From assembly GCA_035995205.1 (NCBI GenBank), contig DASYKS010000111.1:3128-67127 (forward strand): a DNA stretch of 64,000 bases, in the 5' to 3' direction. Shown here piece by piece: positions 58,551-64,000 of the stretch. A program made the translations under genes and the position numbers. A model generated the notes under the pieces. That model had not been told where the DNA came from. It saw nothing but the letters and a program-made list of their open reading frames with translations, and made no database searches. The stretch is from DASYKS01 sp035995205. GTDB lineage: Bacteria > Acidobacteriota > Thermoanaerobaculia > Multivoradales > UBA5704. Numbering within the stretch: the first letter of the stretch is position 1; the number at the start of each line of letters is the position of its first letter.

Positions 58551-59744
58551 TTAGGGTGCTCCCTTCTCAGGAAGATTGGGAGGCCGCAGCGGAATGGGGG
58601 TCCCATTGACCGAGGCTTCCAGCACTTGGCGCCAATCCGCTTCCACTAAGGTCTCATTGGGAATCTCCCAGAGTCCTTCACGGGCCAAGCGAGGAGCGAC
58701 CAGGAGAGAATGGGCACCGGCTACCAAATGGATCGGTCCGGCTGGGAGCGGCAAATCTCCAAGGAGAACTCGATCGTAAGTCGGATAGGACGGATCGAAC
58801 CGGTCGAGCGCGATCCCGTCTTTCGTCTCAGCGAGAAGGTAGATCAAACCGTCTCGGCCCAAGGTCATCGCCCGATAGGCCGATTTCGCGATCGTGGAGC
58901 TGACCTTGTTGCGATCCACCGCAAACCCCTCTTTGGCGCCGGCCTTCTCCAATCGCGCGTAGTCCTCCTCAGACCGCGCCGACCAGGTGACTTCGCCGCT
59001 GCCAACCCGAACTTCGTCCTTCAGCTCTCCTGACGCTGTGAAGTGCCGCAAGTGGTTCGCATATCGATCTGCCATCCAGAGCTGGCCGTTCGGCGCGACG
59101 AGGAGCAGAGTTCCATACTGTCCCCGCATGTGCTCCATCGGGCCCGCTCCGGGTTTTCGAGGCTCCTCCGACACGGCGCCTTCGATCCACGTATTCCAGC
59201 GCTTTCCATCCCACCGATTCACAAGCGGAGGGGCCTCAAGTACCGGCAATTCAGGAGCGGGCATATCCATCGCGCCGGGAAGAACGCTCACGACCGGGCC
59301 ATCGTCGGCCGCGATCGCCGAGACTAACCACTTGCTTTCGACTCGCTGTACGCTCTTGCCCCCTCGGAATACTTCGAGGAATTTCATCGGCGTATAGGTC
59401 ACCCAAACATCGCCAGCTGGCGACAGAGCTGCCGAGTCAATTCCCTGGCCCGCCTCGGGGGGCTCCGCACCGCCTTCGAGCGCACCTCGGGCCAAAAGCT
59501 TCCCCGTGGGCGAGAGCGAATAGAGAGTCAAGTCATCGCCACGAAGCACAAAGACTCGGCCCAGTTGATCCGCTTGGATGAATTGAAATCTGGGCCACGT
59601 GCGGGCTGAGTAATCGGCCATTGCAAGTGCGCGAACCGTTGCGAATCCTTTCGCCTTCTCGGGCTCCTGCTTTTCTGAGGCCGGCGAAACATGGGCCAAA
59701 AGTCCGGCAATCAGAAAAGCCACTGGCACGGCGAAGCGTTTCAT
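58551..59744 (-). CDS. secreted propeller-like protein
   Basis: 397 residues from the ATG at 59744 (GGGAGGAAGATATCCA). Signal peptide (VPVAFLIAGLLAHVSPASEK). The body has repeated four-strand blade-like segments (VFVLRGDDLTLYSLSPTGKL, SPAGDVWVTYTP, LLLVAPNGQLWMADRYANHL, LGRDGLIYLLAET), as in beta-propeller or NHL-type proteins. No enzymatic residues identified. Last gene of a coupled minus-strand chain; its start overlaps the preceding stop. Confidence 0.75.
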   Translation of the reverse strand: MKRFAVPVAFLIAGLLAHVSPASEKQEPEKAKGFATVRALAMADYSARTWPRFQFIQADQLGRVFVLRGDDLTLYSLSPTGKLLARGALEGGAEPPEAGQGIDSAALSPAGDVWVTYTPMKFLEVFRGGKSVQRVESKWLVSAIAADDGPVVSVLPGAMDMPAPELPVLEAPPLVNRWDGKRWNTWIEGAVSEEPRKPGAGPMEHMRGQYGTLLLVAPNGQLWMADRYANHLRHFTASGELKDEVRVGSGEVTWSARSEEDYARLEKAGAKEGFAVDRNKVSSTIAKSAYRAMTLGRDGLIYLLAETKDGIALDRFDPSYPTYDRVLLGDLPLPAGPIHLVAGAHSLLVAPRLAREGLWEIPNETLVEADWRQVLEASVNGTPIPLRPPNLPEKGAP

Positions 59745-59935
59745 TGGATATCTTCCTCCCAAGTTCGAGCGACTGCGATTTTCTGCCGCATCCGTTCGAG
59801 ACGTGTCACCCCACGGCCAGCTTCTCGATTTCTCCGCCTCGTCCGGTCCCCCCCATCACGCTCCGCGCTTAACCGCAACATATCGCCAAATCGAGCCATC
59901 AGATCCTCGACCTGGTGATTGCGAGCCTCGATCAT
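59741..59935 (-). CDS. small basic helical protein
   Basis: 64 residues (MIEARNHQVEDLMARFGDML then an Arg-rich middle and IAVARTWEEDIQ). ATGA overlaps both the preceding gene's end (59932-59935) and the next gene's start (59741-59744), which supports translation despite its size. No family recognised. Confidence 0.55.
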   Translation of the reverse strand: MIEARNHQVEDLMARFGDMLRLSAERDGGDRTRRRNREAGRGVTRLERMRQKIAVARTWEEDIQ

Positions 59936-60633
59936 TTCCCCGACTCCCCTCCGATGACCGGCGGCACCGCCGACGCTCGGCGCCTCTTTTGCCTTGGCTC
60001 TTCGAACATCGCTTGGAGCGTCTCCAGCAATGCCGTGGAGCGGGCCAAGCTCGCTTCGAGGTTCCGGGCAAAGTTCAGGGAGGCGACCAGGCGCTCGGCG
60101 CTCGCGATGGCCCTTTCGAGCAGGTCCGCCACGACCGCCTCGTCCGGCCCTTCGACGCCCACCAGGGCGTGCAATCGTTCGAACAGAGGGAGACTGTCGG
60201 CGAGCACTGCGCGAAGCCTTTCGAAGGCCTCCTCCCGCGCTCTACGACTCATATCGGCGAACGCTCCGGCGCCCCTGGCCGGCGGCCGTGGCCCCACGAA
60301 CGACGAGGCGACCTGTTGCGCAATCGGTGAGCCCCGCTTGCGATCGTCGCGAACCGCTGCTTTTACCTCGCCCACCGGCAGGCCGTACAGGGCGGCGACA
60401 TGCGCCTGCTTACGGCAATGGCTTTCCAGCGCTTGACGGTTCGTCTTCGACGGTTCAATGCCCTCGCAGCAGGTTTGGCGCTCGCCTGCCGAGGGATACC
60501 AAAGACCGTCCTGCCATTCACCCTCAGGGTGCCATCGCCGGGTGCTCCGGCCGAAGAACTCCTCGAGCGCCAGGCGCAGCCGCTCCGGCTTCGGTCGCTC
60601 CGTGGCTCCGCGTTCGAGAGCTGGGGCGAGCAT
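59932..60633 (-). CDS. hypothetical protein with Cys/His cluster
   Basis: 233 residues. The segment RQTCCEGIEPSKTNRQALES then HCRKQAHVAALYGLP resembles a zinc-binding CC...HC.(S/T)..H(V)A.LY(G) motif found in phage and plasmid proteins of unknown function. The C-terminus is a long helix (EEAFERLRAVLADSLPLFER ... LETLQAMFEEPRQKRRR). Cytoplasmic. Part of the overlapping gene chain. Confidence 0.65.
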   Translation of the reverse strand: MLAPALERGATERPKPERLRLALEEFFGRSTRRWHPEGEWQDGLWYPSAGERQTCCEGIEPSKTNRQALESHCRKQAHVAALYGLPVGEVKAAVRDDRKRGSPIAQQVASSFVGPRPPARGAGAFADMSRRAREEAFERLRAVLADSLPLFERLHALVGVEGPDEAVVADLLERAIASAERLVASLNFARNLEASLARSTALLETLQAMFEEPRQKRRRASAVPPVIGGESGK

Positions 60634-60643
60634 TTCTCGGTGG

Positions 60644-60970
60644 TTACTTCCAGAAGATTGAAAGCGTTACCCTGGAGTACTTGCGCCGTCGGTCGCGAAA
60701 CTCCGCTTCCAACTCTGTGTCCGTGACCTGTGCCGCGCGCTGCAATACTCGAATCGCAGGCCGCACGTTCTCCTCAAGAACGCATTCGATCGTAGCGAGA
60801 ACCTCCGTCGCCACGTCGAAGGGCTTCAAGTGCTCTTGCCGGTCGTCCAGATCTGCCGGGGGCGGTAGGCCTTCGTGAACCAGCTCCAAAGCGTCCGCAA
60901 CCCCGAGCAACTGGTTGACCGCTTCACCAAGCGCCACCTGTGCCCGCTCGACCGTCCACGGCTCCTTCAC
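60644..60970 (-). CDS. helical protein of unknown function
   Basis: 108 residues from a GTG at 60970 overlapping the previous gene's TGA as GTGA. Helical and acidic (TVERAQVALGEAVNQLLGVA, TEVLATIECVLEENVRPAIR), with a basic end. No signal peptide. No family recognised. A longer frame starting at 61129 overlaps the upstream gene and is not used. Confidence 0.6.
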   Translation of the reverse strand: MKEPWTVERAQVALGEAVNQLLGVADALELVHEGLPPPADLDDRQEHLKPFDVATEVLATIECVLEENVRPAIRVLQRAAQVTDTELEAEFRDRRRKYSRVTLSIFWK

Positions 60971-61173
60971 TCGGTGGCCTCTGACGGGCGTGTAGAACCT
61001 TCCGCCGCGGCGTTCCTTCGCGCCCCAACTGCAAAGTAGAGCGACGCCAGCGCGAAGAGGCCCGCGAGGAGAAATCCCAGGGCCGCCCGCCAAAGGAGCT
61101 TCCGTTGTGCCGGGTCCAGACCCCGCCACCAGGCCGCCCGCCGAGCGGTCGGCTTTCCGGGCTCCAGACTCAC
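60967..61173 (-). CDS. small single-span membrane protein
   Basis: 68 residues: basic head (MSLEPGKPTARRAAWWRGLD), one helix (LLWRAALGFLLAGLFALASL) and a short polar tail. ATGA overlap with the preceding gene (61170-61173). Probably anchors or senses at the inner membrane for this operon. Confidence 0.65.
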   Translation of the reverse strand: MSLEPGKPTARRAAWWRGLDPAQRKLLWRAALGFLLAGLFALASLYFAVGARRNAAAEGSTRPSEATE

Positions 61174-62078
61174 GAGGGTTTCTTCTCCAACTCTCGCGCT
61201 TCCTCGCGGAGGGCGCTAATCAAGGCGTGCCCTCGGTGATTGGCCGCGACATTTACGACCACCCGCAGAACCTCAATTTGCCGTCGGACCGGGCAACCCA
61301 GCCGGCCGGCCAGATCGACGATCCTTTGCCCGCTCTCGATCCGAGCCGCGGCCGAGCACTCCTCGATCACTCGGACAAACCACTGCCCGTCCTCGCTCAA
61401 AGGCCAATCCTCGTCGACCGGCACGCCACCTTCAAAGGCCAGAGGGGACTTGAACAGCCTCGCCAGCATGCCGCCATCGATCCCGCCGGGCTCGCCGGCC
61501 GGCCGCGAAGCCACCAGGCTGGCGCCTCGACGTTCGCGCCGCCGATCTTCGATTAGCGCAAACAACGAGCCCGGCTTGCTTTCCGCCCTCCGAAGGATCT
61601 GCGCCCAGACCCGCAATCCCACGATGCCGCCCATCGGCAACGTCTCCGAGTGCTCAGATGCCAGATTGTCGAGCCGACCTGCGAGCCTGGGGAGCAGCTC
61701 GCCATGGCCGCACAGCAAAGCGCATCGCCCGACCTCAAGCGCAGCGTCCGCCGCCGGCAGCGGATCGCCGACCCCTTCCGAGATTGTGGCCGCCGTCTCG
61801 AAATGTAACCCCGCCTCCAGAAAGTCGCCTTCGCGGGAGAAGCGTTCGCCGCGGTGCAGCAGAAGCCGAACTAGACGCCGCAAGGTCGCAGGATCGGGGC
61901 CTCCGTTTTCCAGCCGCCAAGCCCGGCCCCGTTTCGACCCCGGCCCGCTTGCTTTCTCGCCGTTTTCAACCTCGGACGAGGACGTAAAAGGAGGGCGCGC
62001 AGGGGCCTCCGCCCGCCGCGCGCCCCGGGGATGGGGTGGGCGATCTTTTGCCGTCCTGGGGAGGGGGATGTCGCCCAC
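61170..62078 (-). CDS. TPR-like helical repeat protein
   Basis: About 302 residues from a GTG at 62078, though the first 45 residues are low-complexity and the true start may be further in. TPR-like pairs: FLEAGLHFETAATISEGVG, ADAALEVGRCALLCGHGELL. The second half holds SAAARIESGQRIVDLAGRLG and RRQIEVLRVVVNVAANHRGH, which could include a DNA- or protein-binding helix pair. First gene of the minus-strand chain and divergent from the XRE-TPR gene at 62252, with a 173-bp shared promoter region. Confidence 0.6.
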   Translation of the reverse strand: MGDIPLPRTAKDRPPHPRGARRAEAPARPPFTSSSEVENGEKASGPGSKRGRAWRLENGGPDPATLRRLVRLLLHRGERFSREGDFLEAGLHFETAATISEGVGDPLPAADAALEVGRCALLCGHGELLPRLAGRLDNLASEHSETLPMGGIVGLRVWAQILRRAESKPGSLFALIEDRRRERRGASLVASRPAGEPGGIDGGMLARLFKSPLAFEGGVPVDEDWPLSEDGQWFVRVIEECSAAARIESGQRIVDLAGRLGCPVRRQIEVLRVVVNVAANHRGHALISALREEARELEKKPS

Positions 62079-62251
62079 GAAGAAAGGCTAGGCCAAAGAA
62101 CCCTGTTCAAGCGCAAAATGTTGTTCGCTCACATCATCTGAGATACTTTTGGATCAAATCTTGGGGAACCGGAGGAACTTAGATGCTCCCGGACGCGCAC
62201 CGTGTCCTTAAAAAACGCCGTCCGGCAACTAAGCTTTGAGGAACATTCCCC

Positions 62252-63718
62252 TTGAGCCCCCCATCCCCCAGATCCCACACTGCGCCGACCGGCTCGGTGC
62301 TCCGCAAGATCCGCGAGGATCTCGACCTCACCCAGGCCGCGCTGGCCGCGATCCTCCATGTAACGCCCCATACGATCTCCGATTGGGAGCGCGAAGACAT
62401 TCTCCGTCCCACTCGGCTCGTTCGCGTCGCCGGCCAGCTGGGCGTCCCCCCCCAGGTGGTCGACGCGCTTCTCGCGGCCCACCAGCTCCACCGCCACGCC
62501 GTAGGGGCCGACCTCCCCATACCTCTCGCCCCAAACGCCTCGACCGGCCTGTGGGCCGCCGCGACGTCGATTTCCGGAGTCGCTCACGGCTCCCTCCTGA
62601 ATACTCTCCTCTCCGCCCAAGCCAAGGCCGACCGCGCCGCGGCCGCGGCCAACTGGACCGCTTTGTCGGCCACCGCGGAAGTCGATCGCGGCTTCCTGAT
62701 CGAGTTCGCGCCCGGAGTGGCCACGTGGGCGCTCGTCGACCGCTTGGCGATCGAGAGCATTGCGGAAGCTCACGCTCACCCCGACAAGGCTCTACTGCTC
62801 GCCCGGCACGCCCTCCGGTGCGCCGCGATCGCGCCGGCATCCGACGCGCTCCGGAGGTGCCTGCTCGGATACAGCCACGCCCACATCGGCAACGCGCATC
62901 GAGTCCCCGGCGATCTCCGTGCCGCGAAGGGGGCGTTTCTGACCGCGCGGGAGCTTTGGCCGGAGGGAACGCCCGCGCCCGCAGGACTCCTTTCCGAAGC
63001 GCGGCTCTTCGATCTCGAAGCCTCGCTCCACCGTGCCCAGAGGCAATTCGACAAGGCTCTTGTCTCCGTGGACCGCGCACTCGCTCTCGTTGCGACCGGG
63101 CCGGAGCGCGGTCGGCTTTACCTGAACCAGAGCGCCATTCTCGAACAACGATGTGACTACGAAGGCTCGCTCGAAGCCTTGCGCGCCGCGGCTCCCTTGC
63201 TCGACTTCCGCGCCGAGCCCCGCCTTTACGGCGTTCTCCACTTCAACGTCTGCGCCAACCTGGCCCATCTCTCCCGCTTCGACGAAGCTCTCGCGATCCT
63301 CCCCACCGTCCGGGAAGACTACATGGCTCGCAACCAAGACTTTGATCTGATTCGCGTCCTCTGGCTCGAAGGACGACTCCATCGAGGTCTCGGCCACCTT
63401 GAGCAGGCGCAATCCGCGTTCGACCAGGTTTGGAAAAGGTTCAACGCAAGACACGCCGCCTACGATGCCGCGCTCGCCGGTCTCGATCTCGCGGCGCTCT
63501 ATCTCGACACCGGCAGGAATGCCGAAACGCGCGAGCTAACCCTAACGATGGCCGCGGTCTTCGATGCTCTAGGCATCGAGCGCGAAGAACTCGCCGCCGT
63601 CCGTCTGTTTGTCGAAGCCGCGAAGCGCGAGACCGCCTCCGTCGAGCAAGCTCGGCGAGCGGCGGCCGCAGTGCGTGCCGCTCACCGAGATCGAGACCCC
63701 AATGACATTCAATCTTGA
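62252..63718 (+). CDS. XRE helix-turn-helix/TPR regulator (RRNPP-like)
   Basis: 488 residues from a TTG at 62252 (AGGAA upstream). Residues 18-70 are an XRE helix-turn-helix: VLRKIREDLDLTQAALAAIL, HVTPHTISDWEREDI. The rest are TPR helices (ALRRCLLGYSHAHIGNAHRV, RLYLNQSAILEQRCDYEGSL, LWLEGRLHRGLGHLEQAQSA). This is the architecture of peptide-responsive RRNPP regulators. Six bases after its stop a converging gene ends that encodes several MDPNG peptide repeats, making a second TPR plus MDPNG pair in the window. Confidence 0.8.
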   Translation: MSPPSPRSHTAPTGSVLRKIREDLDLTQAALAAILHVTPHTISDWEREDILRPTRLVRVAGQLGVPPQVVDALLAAHQLHRHAVGADLPIPLAPNASTGLWAAATSISGVAHGSLLNTLLSAQAKADRAAAAANWTALSATAEVDRGFLIEFAPGVATWALVDRLAIESIAEAHAHPDKALLLARHALRCAAIAPASDALRRCLLGYSHAHIGNAHRVPGDLRAAKGAFLTARELWPEGTPAPAGLLSEARLFDLEASLHRAQRQFDKALVSVDRALALVATGPERGRLYLNQSAILEQRCDYEGSLEALRAAAPLLDFRAEPRLYGVLHFNVCANLAHLSRFDEALAILPTVREDYMARNQDFDLIRVLWLEGRLHRGLGHLEQAQSAFDQVWKRFNARHAAYDAALAGLDLAALYLDTGRNAETRELTLTMAAVFDALGIEREELAAVRLFVEAAKRETASVEQARRAAAAVRAAHRDRDPNDIQS

Positions 63719-63724
63719 ATCGTC

Positions 63725-64000
63725 CTACCGTTGGCTGCCGCCGTGTGTGCCAGGGGCATTCCCTTCCACCGAGACACTGCTTCCGCATCGCCCATTCGGG
63801 TCCATGATGCACCCCCCGTTTGCCGTCACCCACCCGCCCCCTCGAACCCCCACGATGTTCTGCCGGTCGCGGCACTTGCCGTCTGGATCCATGATGCACC
63901 CCTCGTTTGCCGTAATCTGCCGTCTCCCTTCGATCGGTGCCACGCTCGACCGCTCGCGGCATCCGCCGTTCGGATCCATGATGCACCCCTCCTCTCCCCA
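63725..64000 (-). CDS. multi-copy MDPNG repeat protein, 5' end outside window
   Basis: The frame runs off the right edge and ends at 63725. At least three units of about 29 residues each contain G-C-I-MDP(N/D)G-x-C-R: GCIMDPNGGCRERSSVAPIE, NEGCIMDPDGKCRDR and NGGCIMDPNGRCGSS, with linkers GRRQITAN and GGGWVTAN. Each unit has two Cys around MDPNG, so a small disulfide loop per unit is possible. Unknown family; could be a precursor that is cut into several signal peptides. The N-terminus (signal peptide or not) lies beyond the window. Confidence 0.65.
   Translation of the reverse strand, partial: WGEEGCIMDPNGGCRERSSVAPIEGRRQITANEGCIMDPDGKCRDRQNIVGVRGGGWVTANGGCIMDPNGRCGSSVSVEGNAPGTHGGSQR

Overview
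This is a GC-rich (roughly two-thirds G+C) stretch of a conjugative plasmid, or a plasmid-like integrative element. It carries a replication initiator (repA), an iteron-type origin candidate, ParA and ParB partition proteins, a relaxase module and an almost complete Trb-type (IncP/Ti-like) type IV secretion operon. There are no rRNA, tRNA or core housekeeping genes. The host cannot be fixed from sequence alone. The lanthipeptide-type leader, the secreted Cys-rich and adhesin-like proteins, the IPTL-type C-terminal anchor and the abundance of TPR regulators suggest Acidobacteriota or a similar Gram-negative lineage; this is inference.

Layout. 1-9 kb: secreted or lipid-anchored cargo proteins, mostly on the minus strand. 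9-17.5 kb: a repeat-rich, partly decayed accessory zone with a RiPP-like precursor, two tiny membrane peptides, a DUF1737 protein, three tandem paralogous membrane-anchored genes, one intact tyrosine recombinase, at least two recombinase scars, and fragments of an aconitase/LeuC-type dehydratase and of an S10 carboxypeptidase. 17.5-21.1 kb: a secreted protein, a lipoprotein, and a dprA plus phosphoribosyltransferase pair. 21.4-36.6 kb: one minus-strand block of overlapping genes running trbB-C-D-E-J-K-L-F-G-I, parB, a giant DUF11 adhesin, a helical protein, a PKD-type surface protein, repA. The order trbBCDEJKLFGI matches Ti-type trb operons. 36.9-42.2 kb: mobC, relaxase, traF and traG, also overlapping. 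42.7-43.9 kb: parA and a small DNA-binding partner. 44.2-45.6 kb: a TPR regulator with a 37-residue exported peptide. 45.7-47.5 kb: a DNA-binding-protein candidate, the iteron and DnaA-box origin candidate, and a tandem OB-fold protein. 47.9-58.5 kb, plus strand: an unknown protein, RadC, a methyltransferase-helicase fusion of about 1,190 residues, a subtilase cassette flanked by direct repeats, and two SSB-like genes. 58.5-62.1 kb: a minus-strand chain of coupled unknown genes headed by a TPR-like protein and ending in a secreted propeller-like protein. 62.2-64 kb: an XRE-TPR regulator facing a gene that encodes several copies of the same MDPNG peptide motif found at 45.5 kb.

The part most likely to be new is this pairing of TPR (RRNPP-like) proteins with small exported or repeat-encoded peptides carrying a G-x-(I)MDPNG motif, seen twice. 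Other points of interest are the coupling of repA and parB to the T4SS operon through surface-adhesin genes, the in-phase 46-bp iteron array with embedded DnaA boxes, the palindromic operator candidate on trbB, and an orphan lanthipeptide-like precursor.
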